Assembly (NCBI GenBank): GCA_021792185.1
Contig: JAJYVD010000014.1
Location: forward strand, 1 to 54,359
Source: Nitrospirota bacterium
GTDB taxonomy: Bacteria > Nitrospirota > Thermodesulfovibrionia > Thermodesulfovibrionales > Dissulfurispiraceae
Direction: 5' to 3'
DNA length: 54,359 nucleotides
Below the pieces are notes generated by a model. It had not been told where the DNA came from. It saw only the letters and a list, made by a program, of their open reading frames with translations, and did not search any database. This document shows positions 24,513 through 33,194 of the stretch, piece after piece (the stretch's first letter is position 1; each line of letters opens with the position of its first letter). Position numbers and translations under genes: made by a program.

Positions 24513-24783
24513 ATGGACGTGTCCTGCGATTAAAGACCTCAAAGACGCAGGAGATTTTATCGCTTTAGACAATCCTGCCGCTGCGGAGAGAATGGCTGAA
24601 AGGGTAAGAGAGGCAGTAGAGTATCTGTCGGAATATCCCAATATGGGCAAGCCCGGACGTGTCCAAGGAACAAGAGAGCTTATCATATCAAGCACACCGT
24701 TTATTATTGTTTATCGCATTTTATCCCCGGCAATTGAAATTTTAAGAGTGCTCCATCATGCAAGGAAATGGCCAGCCGTATAA
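24502..24783 (+). CDS. ParE/RelE-family toxin
   Basis: A 93-residue RelE/ParE-superfamily protein: KWTCPAIKDLKDAGDFIALDNP, PNMGKPGRVQGTRELIISSTPFIIVYRI and LRVLHHARKWP, the ParE-type C-terminus. It starts at GTG 24502 within the antitoxin gene. Gyrase or ribosome target cannot be decided from sequence. Confidence 0.85.
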   Translation: MHLKWTCPAIKDLKDAGDFIALDNPAAAERMAERVREAVEYLSEYPNMGKPGRVQGTRELIISSTPFIIVYRILSPAIEILRVLHHARKWPAV

Positions 24784-24869
24784 ATGACGATTTTTCTGTT
24801 TTTAAAATCTTTCAGATGTGCTATATTTTAATTAATTTTCGGGAAATACGACAGTTCGTATGGTAATTG
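24784..24869 (+). promoter_or_regulatory. Duplicated upstream element, copy B, with palindrome
   Basis: Near-identical to 6928-7013 read on the opposite strand. The palindrome ATACGA-CAGT-TCGTAT lies at 24846-24861. It precedes the small ORF at 24894 and, before the IS arrived, the TPR-CHAT gene. A likely -10 is TATATT near 24823. Confidence 0.65.
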
Positions 24870-24893
24870 GGTTCTATAAGGAGGCATAAAAAT

Positions 24894-25028
24894 ATGTCCT
24901 TAAATGAAAGGTTAAATAAATTTCTCATCGAGGATAAAGGGATTGAAAATATATTTAAAAAAAGAAGAGAGAAAAAGAGAAAAAGAGAAAAAGAAAGAGA
25001 AAAAGGGGACAGCGACGAATGGCGCTGA
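24894..25028 (+). pseudogene. Small basic ORF interrupted by the IS
   Basis: The ORF has a strong AAGGAGG site and opens MSLNERLNKFLIEDKGIENI, then turns into a Lys/Arg/Glu-only helix. The IS4-type element at 25016 changes its last residues. Joining the sequence across the target duplication gives an ending GDSDYL and a stop at about 26488, a protein of about 43 residues ending about 20 bases before the TPR-CHAT gene. It probably was the first gene of that operon. Function unknown. Confidence 0.5.
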
Positions 25029-26482
25029 CTTAAGGAAAATTCAAGAAAAGACCTCCAAGTATCGATTTATTTAGTGAGAGCTAAAAACAACCGACACAGG
25101 AGGTCTGATGAAACATACTACTGGTATCGGCGGAAGTGTCAGCAAACTTGAGGAAATGAGACGGAGATTAGAATCGACACAACTCAGTGCAGTACGTGAA
25201 CTGCTCGCAGACAGCGCAATCACGCGAATATGCAATGAATGCGAATACTATTTCAGAGAGCGTATTTTTACGCCATTAGTAACGATCTTTCATATGATAG
25301 GAGCGGCAATAAGCCGAGAGGGGAGTTTTCAGAGTTCTTGGCATAACATAGGAGAGACCGGGAACTCCGACACATTATCTAAAGCGCGAAAGAGGTTACC
25401 GGTAGCCGTATGGAAGAAAATCCACAAGTGGATAACAACGCAAATAGAGGATGACAACAGGGAAGTAAGGTTATGGCGAGGACATCGAGTGATAGGGGTT
25501 GACGGCACTTGTGTTTCAATGAGCGATGAACCTGAACTGCAACGGGTGTTTGGCAAGAGCGGATCAAGGCTTGGCAAAAGTCGTTTTCCCATTGCGCGGG
25601 CAGTATTTGGATTTGACCTTTTTAATATTACGGTGGTGGATTATAAAAACGGGTCATATAAAACAGGGGACAACAGATTGTTTTCAGAACTCATGCATCA
25701 ATTTAACAATAGCGATGTAATAGTCGGAGATCGTCGATTTGCCGGGGCAAAGCTATATGTGGATTACATACGTGCAGGTCTGCAATATATTACCAGAGCC
25801 CACCATCGGCTGAAAATAAACAGATTAAGAATACGGCGATATTTGGGCAAGAACGATTATATTGTGTTCATGCCTATCCCGAAGATATATAGTCATAAGG
25901 ACGCGACACTACCGGACAATATAGAGGTCAGGATACTCAAGGTGACAGCGATAGTAAGAGGGAGAAAAGAATCATTCTGGATAGTCACCTCACTGCTTTG
26001 CGCTGAGAACTATCCTGCGGATGAGATAAGGGCGCTTTACCAAAGGAGATGGCTGGTAGAGGGGCTGATGGTGAAATAAAGATATGGCTTGGCGCTGATG
26101 TTCTACGGTCAAAGACTGAAGAAGGGATTCAGAAGGAAATTTATGCCCGGATAATTGCCTTTAACTTGATTCGCTGGCTGATGCTAAGAGCAGCCGAACA
26201 ATACGGGAAGGATGCCGGAAGGATAAGTTTTGCAGCTACAGTTCGTTTGGTAGCCGCCTGTAGCCTTAAGATGAGCACGGCGCCTTTCTATATGCTGCCG
26301 TCGCTATATGCAGACTTACTTGAAAGAATAGCATGTTCCATTGTTCCCTATCGTCCGGGCAGGGTAGAACCCAGATTGAAAAAGCGGGATCAAAAACATT
26401 ATTCGATACTAAAAATATCACGTGCAGAATGGAGGGCGCTCAATGGCATCGCTGCTTAAGTCAGCGCCATTCGGGACAGCGA
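25007..26482. mobile_element. IS4-family insertion sequence with target duplication
   Basis: Terminal inverted repeats CGAATGGCGCTGACTTAAG at 25016-25034 and 26455-26473 (19 of 19, inverted). The direct repeat GGACAGCGA flanks the element on both sides (25007-25015 and 26474-26482), a 9-bp target duplication, so it inserted whole and recently. The element itself is 1458 bp and holds one transposase gene, which is frameshifted. Confidence 0.92.
25108..26459 (+). pseudogene. IS4-family transposase, frameshifted
   Basis: Two overlapping frames make one DDE transposase: residues from 25108 to the stop at 26079 (GVDGTCVSMSD with the first Asp, SDVIVGDRRF with the second, then LYQRRWLVEGL) and a second frame continuing KIWLGADVLRSKTEEGIQKE to 26459. 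The expected E-containing YxxRWxxE...LRSK join falls at the break near 26070, so a one-base loss (or a programmed shift) separates them. No classical slippery heptamer is visible. Confidence 0.88.
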
Positions 26483-26506
26483 CTATTTATAGAGGGATAG
26501 AATTAT

Positions 26507-29041
26507 ATGGAAAAGGGGAAAACTATAGGAATTTTGGCGATAGTAGCTCTATCTTTATTTCTAATATTCTCTTTCTCAGCATTTGGGCAAGAGCAGTCTC
26601 TTGATGAAGCCAAAAGGCTCAATCGGAAAGTTGTAGAACTATACAAGCAAGGAAAATATAATGAGGCAATTAATTATGCACAGCAAGTGCTGGCGATAAG
26701 GGAAAAAGCCCTCGGCAGCGAGCATCCCGATGTGGCAACGAGCCTGAGCAATCTGGCAGGACAGTATGAATCTACCGGCAGGTATGCAGAAGCCGAACCA
26801 TTATATAAAAGGGAGCTTGAGATAAGAGAGAAGGTATTTGGCAGGGAGCATCCTGAAACTGCGATCGTTCTTCGCATGCTGGCAGAGCTTTACAGAGTAA
26901 CCGGCAGGTACGCAGAGGCCGAACCACTGTATAAAAGATCGCTTGAGATAGTTGAGAAAGCATTTGGCAAAGACCATTTTTCTGTAGCGGCAAGTCTTAG
27001 CAAACTGGCCATGCTGTATTATTCAACAGGCAGATATGCAGAAGCCGAGCCATTGTATACGAGGGCACTTGCAATACAGGAGAAAACACTTGGCAGGGAA
27101 CATCCCGCTGTAGCACATATCCTAAGCCCTCTGGCAGAGCTTTACAGGGCCACCGGCAGGTATGGAGAGGCTGAACCATTGTATAAGAGGGCACTCGCGA
27201 TATGGGAGAAAGCACTCGGCAGCGAGCATCCTGCTGTAGCACTACGTCTTAACCATCTGGCGTTTCTTTATGCCGCAACAGAGAGACATCCGGAAAGCCA
27301 AAATCTTTTTAAAAGAAGTATTTCTATGGATGACTTAAAGAGAGAGAATGTATTTTTGGTCCTTAATGAAAAACAGAAAATCAGCTATATGAATCAGAAC
27401 GAAGGCTCTATCCATGCCTTTATGTCCCATTCAGTCAAACACATGCAATCATCCCCGCAGGCAATAACCGACACCTTTAACGCATGGCTCAAGTGGAAGG
27501 GCGCCGTTGCAGAGGCACAGGGAAGATACATGGATGCGGCAATGCAGTCCGGCGACCCTGAGGTAAAAAGGAAGCTTGATGAACTTACTGCTATCCGCAG
27601 GGAGATAGCAAAGATGCAGTTATCAAAGCCAGACAGGGATGGATTTGAGGCTTACAGAAATAGAATTGATGCGCTTCAAAAGCAAAAAGAGACACTTGAA
27701 GCAGAGTTGAGCAGACTGAGCAAAGATTTTGCCCTTGAAAAGACGATCGGCAGGGCTGATGTAAACAACATATCAGAAATATTGCCGAAAGATTCAGTCT
27801 ATATAGACTTTGCAAAGATTGAGTTTTATGACTTTAAGAAAAACAAATTGGACAAACCGAAATACCTTGCATTTGTCCTGATACCGCAGAAAGAGCCGCA
27901 AGTCAAACTAATTGAAATATCAGATGCCGGCGATATAGAAAAACATGTCAAGGCATACCTTCAGGAGATGAACAAAATAAAGACATCAGGCAATGTCCCT
28001 GATAAAACCGCCTTGGACACGGCCGCCCGTGCCATATATGATCTTGCAATTAAGCCATTGGAAAAATACATAAAAGGCAGGAAGCAGTTATTTATAAGTC
28101 CTGACGGTAATCTTAACCTGATACCATTTGAGGCGCTGGTAACACCTTCAAATAAATACCTCATGGAAGAATATACAATCAGCTACATATCAGCAGGAAG
28201 GGACATAATCAGGTTTACCGATACAAATATAGCAAAAGGTGACGCCCTTATCATCGCAGACCCTGACTACGACATGGGATTAATGGAAAGGGATAAAATG
28301 ACAAAGGAAATGAAAGTGGCGAAGACGATAAGAGGAGGATTATCTAAAGATGTCTTGAATATAAGTTTTGACAGGCTTCCTGATACAAAACAGGAGGCAG
28401 ACGCCATAGAGAAGGTCTTAAAGAACAAAAAGAAGCTTAAGGTAAAGAACTATCAGAACATAAAAGCGATTGAAGAAATGATATTCTCCGCAGAGACACC
28501 TAAAATACTCCATCTTGCAACTCACGGATATTTTCTTAATGACGAAGAGCTCAAAGTAAGCAGTGAAACGAGAGGCGTTAAAATAAAATTGAAAGACGAC
28601 TTTATGGCAAAAGATGAGGCGGTAAATATTGAAAACCCGATGCTCCGTTCCGGGATAGTGTTTTCAGGAGTGAATGCCTCACTCAAGGCCGGAAGGGATG
28701 ACGGCATGATGAGCGCAGAAAAAATACTCGGAGTGAACCTGAAAGGCACAGACCTTGTAGTGCTTTCGGCATGTGAGACAGGTGTCGGAGATGTGCAAAA
28801 TGGAGAAGGCGTGTTTGGTTTAAAGAGAGCTTTCATACTTTCAGGTGCAAAGACACTGGTGATGAGTTTATGGAGCGTTCCAAGCGCAGAAACTACAGAA
28901 CTTATGACAGATTTTTATACATTGATGTCCACAGGGAAGCCAAAGGCAGAAGCATTAAGGCAGGCGAAACTGAACATGATGAAGAAAAAGAGCAACCCTT
29001 TTTATTGGGGCGCATTTGTGATGACAGGAAAGCCAGAGTAG
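26507..29041 (+). CDS. Exported TPR-CHAT protease-like protein
   Basis: An 844-residue protein. Signal peptide (about residues 1-27, ending FGQEQ), then at least five kinesin-light-chain-type TPRs of about 42 residues (AEPLYKRALAI...LGxEHPxVA), a helical linker, and a C-terminal CHAT caspase-like domain. The catalytic dyad is His673 in LATHG and Cys756 in LSACETG; the fold ends NPFYWGAFVMTG. CHAT domains cleave proteins or scaffold them. The export signal makes this a periplasmic or surface protein rather than a cytoplasmic defence caspase, as I infer. The IS ends 33 bases before its ATG and has separated it from its probable promoter at 24.8 kb. Confidence 0.88.
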   Translation: MEKGKTIGILAIVALSLFLIFSFSAFGQEQSLDEAKRLNRKVVELYKQGKYNEAINYAQQVLAIREKALGSEHPDVATSLSNLAGQYESTGRYAEAEPLYKRELEIREKVFGREHPETAIVLRMLAELYRVTGRYAEAEPLYKRSLEIVEKAFGKDHFSVAASLSKLAMLYYSTGRYAEAEPLYTRALAIQEKTLGREHPAVAHILSPLAELYRATGRYGEAEPLYKRALAIWEKALGSEHPAVALRLNHLAFLYAATERHPESQNLFKRSISMDDLKRENVFLVLNEKQKISYMNQNEGSIHAFMSHSVKHMQSSPQAITDTFNAWLKWKGAVAEAQGRYMDAAMQSGDPEVKRKLDELTAIRREIAKMQLSKPDRDGFEAYRNRIDALQKQKETLEAELSRLSKDFALEKTIGRADVNNISEILPKDSVYIDFAKIEFYDFKKNKLDKPKYLAFVLIPQKEPQVKLIEISDAGDIEKHVKAYLQEMNKIKTSGNVPDKTALDTAARAIYDLAIKPLEKYIKGRKQLFISPDGNLNLIPFEALVTPSNKYLMEEYTISYISAGRDIIRFTDTNIAKGDALIIADPDYDMGLMERDKMTKEMKVAKTIRGGLSKDVLNISFDRLPDTKQEADAIEKVLKNKKKLKVKNYQNIKAIEEMIFSAETPKILHLATHGYFLNDEELKVSSETRGVKIKLKDDFMAKDEAVNIENPMLRSGIVFSGVNASLKAGRDDGMMSAEKILGVNLKGTDLVVLSACETGVGDVQNGEGVFGLKRAFILSGAKTLVMSLWSVPSAETTELMTDFYTLMSTGKPKAEALRQAKLNMMKKKSNPFYWGAFVMTGKPE

Positions 29042-29243
29042 CGTAGGAAATGAGGGACAACACCTCCTTCTTTTTTTCCTCTCCGAAAGGATTATAAACA
29101 TTTTCACCCTTTTTAATATGAAGTCCATTCCGTCTATTTCAGGCTATTATCTTTGACTTTAGCAAAGAAATTGATGCGCATATAACGCGGGAACTGGATA
29201 GGGGAGTAATGGTAAAATTAATGCATAAAAATATGGGTATGCT

Positions 29244-29528
29244 ATGAGAGAAGATAAGGAATTAGAGCCTGTTGAAATCCCGATAGACGGGGTACTGGAT
29301 CTGCATACCTTTAATCCTAAAGAGATAAAGGAGCTTTTGCCCGATTATCTTTCGGAATGCGGTAAAAAGGGAATCCTCGACGTGCGGATCATTCACGGCA
29401 AGGGAACGGGCGCTTTGCGTGAAACCGTGCATGCGATACTTCGCAAAATCCCGGAGGTTGAATCCTTCAGCCTTGCAGGAGAGGGCGGCGGAGGATGGGG
29501 CGCTACTGTTGTGAAACTTAAGAGTTAA
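29244..29528 (+). CDS. Smr-domain protein
   Basis: A 94-residue stand-alone Smr domain: LDLHTFNPKEIKELLPDYL then the HGKGTGALRETV loop and AGEGGGGWGATVVKL. Smr domains nick or bind branched DNA or RNA; here there is no MutS part. A clear Shine-Dalgarno is not visible. The next gene starts 19 bases on. Confidence 0.88.
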   Translation: MREDKELEPVEIPIDGVLDLHTFNPKEIKELLPDYLSECGKKGILDVRIIHGKGTGALRETVHAILRKIPEVESFSLAGEGGGGWGATVVKLKS

Positions 29529-29547
29529 AAATTATACGGAGGTTTTT

Positions 29548-30030
29548 ATGATCGTAGGCATTATTTCCGATACGCACGACCAGCTTGATAATTTAAGAAA
29601 GGCATTGAAAATATTCGAAGAGAAAAATGTCGCTCATATAATACACGCCGGGGATTTTTGTTCTCCGTTCACATGGAGGGTTATAAGGAATTTCAAGGGC
29701 GATTTTACGGGCATTTTCGGAAATAACGACGGCGAAAGGTTGTTGTTAAAGAAACTCTATCAGGACAGGATTTATACCCAGCCTTACAAATTAACTCTCC
29801 ATAACAGAAGAATAGTCGTTATGCACGAGTCCGATGTGGTTGATGATCTCGCTGCGAGCGGACATTTCGATCTCGTTGTTTTCGGTCATACGCATGAGCC
29901 TGTCATTAAAAAGGTCAAAGAAACTTTGATCGTAAATCCCGGCGAAGTGTGCGGATGGCTTTACGGAAAACCTACGGCGGCTGTCGTTAATCTTGAGACT
30001 ATGGATGCAAAAATAATTTCTATAACATAA
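29548..30030 (+). CDS. YfcE-type metallophosphoesterase
   Basis: A 160-residue calcineurin-like phosphoesterase: GIISDTHDQLDNL, HAGDFCSP, GNNDGE, and FGHTHEP, all metal-binding blocks present. Family members hydrolyse phosphodiesters with Mn. ACGGAGGT precedes the ATG. The biological substrate is unknown. Confidence 0.9.
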   Translation: MIVGIISDTHDQLDNLRKALKIFEEKNVAHIIHAGDFCSPFTWRVIRNFKGDFTGIFGNNDGERLLLKKLYQDRIYTQPYKLTLHNRRIVVMHESDVVDDLAASGHFDLVVFGHTHEPVIKKVKETLIVNPGEVCGWLYGKPTAAVVNLETMDAKIISIT

Positions 30031-30197
30031 TATGTCGGCGAGGTATAACCGGCTTTCGCAAAATAATTAGTCGTTAGTGCTTGATTATAACAAGAAAAGA
30101 ATATAGAAGTTTTCTCTGTGCGAGGTTGGGGGCAGTCGTTACTTTGCCCCTTGGAGAACCCAGAAATTTTGCTTCAAGCCAGCCATACCCCGCCTTG

Positions 30198-30215
30198 TTC
30201 AAATTTCAAATTCTT
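30198..30215 (-). repeat. AATTTGAAATTTGA micro-repeat forming a gene end
   Basis: The same repeat family as in hypF and aroC, here in the reverse orientation relative to the gene. It supplies the last residues (EFEI) and the TGA stop of the beta-CASP nuclease. Confidence 0.5.
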
Positions 30216-31581
30216 CCCCTTTATGAGGCACATGCGTTATAAAGCCGAATTTGTCTTTTACTGTTTCTTCGAATTCAAGAGCGACTTCTTCTTCGCCGTG
30301 GACAATGAATACCTCCGGTTTATTTGAGAATGCGCCAAGCCATTCGAGAAGCCCGTCCCTGTCCGCATGCGCCGAGAATCCCCCGATTGTATAGACCTTC
30401 GCCTTTACCGCGATCTCTTCTCCGAGGACATTTACTGTTTTAGCGCCTTCTATTATCTTTCTTCCGAGAGTTCCCTCTGCCTGAAATCCCGTGAATATCA
30501 GGCCGCATTCCGGACGCCACAGATTGTGCTTGAAGTGATGCCTTATCCTTCCTCCGTCGCACATGCCGCTTCCGGCGACAATAACGGCTCCGGATTTTAT
30601 TCTGTTTATTTTCTGAGAGTCTTCTATCGAGGTTGTGAAGTGAAGTTTTATTGCATTACCTTTTCTGTTCCTGAGCATCTTCATTGCATCTTCATCATAG
30701 CATTCGGGATGCGCTAAATAGACCTTTGTCGCTTCTTCCGCGAGGGGGCTGTCCACATAAACATTGAGACTGTTAAGCCTTCCTTCCCCGGACAATTTGT
30801 TCAAGGTGTATAAAATATCCTGCGTCCTTCCGACGGCAAAGGCAGGAATTAACACATTACCGCCTCTTTTGAACGTAACTTTTATTGCCTCCGCGAACTC
30901 GTCGATGCTCTCATTCATGCCTTTATGCAGCCTATTGCCGTATGTCGATTCCATTACAACATAATCCGCAGTCCCTGTGTGCTGAGGGTCGTTGATTATC
31001 GGATTTCCTTTTTTGCCTATGTCCCCGGAGAATACTATTTTTTTTTCGACAGGGCTGTCCTGATACCATAATTCCAATGTCCCGGAACCGAGTATATGAC
31101 CGGCATCTATAAACCTGTATTTCACGCCCTTGCCGAGATTTTCGATTTTTCCGTAAGATTTTTTCTCGAAGAACGGGATTGCCGCTTTTGCGTCTGCGGT
31201 TGTATATAACGGCTCAAACACAAGATCCTTTCCGGACCTGAATGCCTTTTTGGTCAGCCATTCAGCGTCTTTTTCCTGGATCTGAGCGGAGTCGTAAAGC
31301 ATGATCTCGGCGAGGTCTGCGGTGGCGTATGTGGCGAATATCCTGCCTCTAAACCCGTCTTTTACGAGTTTTGGAATAAGTCCGGAATGGTCTATATGGG
31401 CGTGGGTTAAAAAGAGGAAATCAATATCGTGCGGATTGAATTGAAACTGCGCTCTGTTCATCTCATCGGCATAGTCTCCCTGATACATCCCGCAGTCAAC
31501 GAGTATCTGCAAGTCGTTTATCGACAGGTGAAAACATGTGCCGGTGACCGTCCTGACGCCGCCAATAAATTTAATTTTCAT
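30199..31581 (-). CDS. Beta-CASP metallo-beta-lactamase RNA nuclease
   Basis: A 460-residue MBL-fold protein with the metal motif LTHAHIDHSGLIPKL, SGDIG, and beta-CASP motifs (VMESTYGNRLH, AFAVGRTQDILY, VAGSGMCDGGRIRHHF, GGFSAHADRDGLLEWL). It belongs to the CPSF73-like bacterial group that cuts or trims RNA. The C-terminus is shaped by a micro-repeat. It overlaps the upstream radical SAM gene by 4 bases. Confidence 0.92.
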   Translation of the reverse strand: MKIKFIGGVRTVTGTCFHLSINDLQILVDCGMYQGDYADEMNRAQFQFNPHDIDFLFLTHAHIDHSGLIPKLVKDGFRGRIFATYATADLAEIMLYDSAQIQEKDAEWLTKKAFRSGKDLVFEPLYTTADAKAAIPFFEKKSYGKIENLGKGVKYRFIDAGHILGSGTLELWYQDSPVEKKIVFSGDIGKKGNPIINDPQHTGTADYVVMESTYGNRLHKGMNESIDEFAEAIKVTFKRGGNVLIPAFAVGRTQDILYTLNKLSGEGRLNSLNVYVDSPLAEEATKVYLAHPECYDEDAMKMLRNRKGNAIKLHFTTSIEDSQKINRIKSGAVIVAGSGMCDGGRIRHHFKHNLWRPECGLIFTGFQAEGTLGRKIIEGAKTVNVLGEEIAVKAKVYTIGGFSAHADRDGLLEWLGAFSNKPEVFIVHGEEEVALEFEETVKDKFGFITHVPHKGEEFEI

Positions 31582-32492
31582 ATCGTTATGCCTTCTATTC
31601 TTTTCAAACCGGCATCCAGTGCGGCCTTTACAGCCTTTGAATATTCGTTATCTGTTATCCTCCTGTCGAGGGGCGGATGCTCGAATGCCTTGTAACAGGG
31701 ATAGTACTGATCCATGATGTTTATATACGTATTTGGTGAGATCTCATCCGCTATGAACTTCACGATCTCTTCTGTGCCCGCAACGCCTTCGGGAAGTATG
31801 AGGTGTCTTACGAGAAGCCCGCGCACTGCTATGCCCTTATCGTCCATTATCAAATCCCCGACCTGGCGGTGCATTTCTTTGATCACGGCCTTTGCAGTTT
31901 CGGGATAGTCTTTAGCCTTTGAGTATTTAAGAGCTGGCTCAGGATTTGCGTATTTGAAATCGGGCATGTAAATGTCGATTATACCGTCGAGGATTTCCAG
32001 CGATTCTATCGCTTCGTATCCTCCGCAGTTATATACAATGGGAATATTCAATCCTTTCTCTGAAGCTATGGCTATGGAATGCAGTATCATCGGCATTTGA
32101 TGGGTAGGAGTGACTAAGTTTATATTGTGGCATCCGGATTCCTGCAATTTCAGCATTATATCCGCAAGTTTTTCATGGGTTATCTCGTTTCCTTCGCCTA
32201 AGTGGCTTATGGTCCAGTTCTGGCAGAATATGCAGCCCAGATTGCACCAACTGAAAAAGATAGTCCCGGAACCGAAACGACCTACAAGCGGCCTTTCCTC
32301 TCCGAAATGGGGACCCCAGCTTGCGACAAATGGTTTGTCACCGGTCCTGCAAAAACCGACTTCTCCTGAAGTCCTGTCCACCCCGCAGTTGCGGGGGCAG
32401 AGCGTACAGTTTTTCAGTATTTCCACTGCGCGCCTTACCTTCTCCCATAATTCTTCACGCGACAGCTTTAGATAAGCCGCACTATCCGGCAT
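31578..32492 (-). CDS. PflX-like radical SAM protein
   Basis: A 304-residue radical SAM enzyme: an N-terminal CTLCPRNCGVDR...GFCRTG cluster motif, then the SAM 4Fe-4S site WCNLGCIFCQNW (CxxxCxxC). It resembles pyruvate formate-lyase activating enzyme homologues of the PflX group whose target is unknown. It starts 8 bases after the PhoU-like gene; transcription runs leftwards through the nuclease gene. Confidence 0.88.
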   Translation of the reverse strand: MPDSAAYLKLSREELWEKVRRAVEILKNCTLCPRNCGVDRTSGEVGFCRTGDKPFVASWGPHFGEERPLVGRFGSGTIFFSWCNLGCIFCQNWTISHLGEGNEITHEKLADIMLKLQESGCHNINLVTPTHQMPMILHSIAIASEKGLNIPIVYNCGGYEAIESLEILDGIIDIYMPDFKYANPEPALKYSKAKDYPETAKAVIKEMHRQVGDLIMDDKGIAVRGLLVRHLILPEGVAGTEEIVKFIADEISPNTYINIMDQYYPCYKAFEHPPLDRRITDNEYSKAVKAALDAGLKRIEGITI

Positions 32493-32500
32493 ACGCTTAT

Positions 32501-33118
32501 TTATTGCGCCTTAGGCAGCATCCATCCTACGAGTTTCGCGGTTATTTCCTTCGCATGCCACGCAATATTCTTTATAGAATCGAGCATGTTGATGTATATG
32601 GACGATGCGATAGGGAGACAGAGCCCCTCGATGAGCCTTTCTTCATGCAAGGTAGCGTATTCGGTGGCCCTTTTCACTATGCCCTCTTCGGATTCCTGAA
32701 CATATCTGCCGAGGATGGTATTCTTTGCGAGTATAATATCCGATGTCGGTCTCAGGACATCCACAATTCTCTGCAGGAGAAATGTGATCTCGGTAACCGC
32801 CTTGTCGCTGAAGAGGATATTGTCTTTAATCTTTTTATTCATCAGTTCGGAGAGCTTTTCGATATTCTCTCCTATTCTCAAAAGGTGTGCCGGCACTGAG
32901 ACGTACTGTTTTAAATCGGGGTTATCCTTTGCGAGTTCCGCGATTTTTTTTGTAATCGCGGTTTCGGCTTTTTTGATGTCATTTACCTTCGCTCCGCAGT
33001 CCTTCAGAGGCTTTGAAGAATTGTAGATAAGTGCTGTCTGTAAAAAAGATATGCAGTCTTCGGCATTGTCCGCCATGTCATACATAGTCTTTAACGCTTC
33101 TTTTATTCCTTCATTCAT
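32501..33118 (-). CDS. PhoU-like helical protein
   Basis: A 205-residue all-helical protein with two PhoU-type three-helix bundles (ENIEKLSELMNKKIKDN; ITFLLQRIVDVL). Such proteins bind metal and modulate phosphate transport; no pst or Na/Pi gene is nearby. GGAGGCGC precedes the ATG. It diverges from the first HDOD gene. Confidence 0.75.
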   Translation of the reverse strand: MNEGIKEALKTMYDMADNAEDCISFLQTALIYNSSKPLKDCGAKVNDIKKAETAITKKIAELAKDNPDLKQYVSVPAHLLRIGENIEKLSELMNKKIKDNILFSDKAVTEITFLLQRIVDVLRPTSDIILAKNTILGRYVQESEEGIVKRATEYATLHEERLIEGLCLPIASSIYINMLDSIKNIAWHAKEITAKLVGWMLPKAQ

Positions 33119-33181
33119 ATAAGCGCCTCCTGTGCTCTTTTTTAAAGCATATCAAATTGTTTGTCCTTCTGCAAGGTATGA

Positions 33182-33187
33182 TATAAT
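33182..33187 (+). promoter_or_regulatory. -10 box of the first HDOD gene (leaderless)
   Basis: A consensus TATAAT ends 7 bases before the ATG at 33195 and no Shine-Dalgarno is between them, so transcription would begin at the start codon. The -35 region is weak (TTGTTT with a 19-bp spacer). Confidence 0.5.
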
Positions 33188-33194
33188 GATAGCC

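Noticed and set aside
24960-25006. Purine-rich tract of AGAGAAAAAG units as a CRISPR or regulatory repeat
   Set aside because: It is the low-complexity Lys/Arg/Glu coding part of the small ORF and has no regular spacer structure.
26060-26085. Programmed -1 frameshift in the transposase
   Set aside because: No slippery heptamer or downstream structure was visible; a simple indel is more likely, though not excluded.
30078-30096. CTTGATTATAACAAG as a second GntR operator
   Set aside because: One base longer than the real palindrome, not symmetric, and not placed before a start codon.
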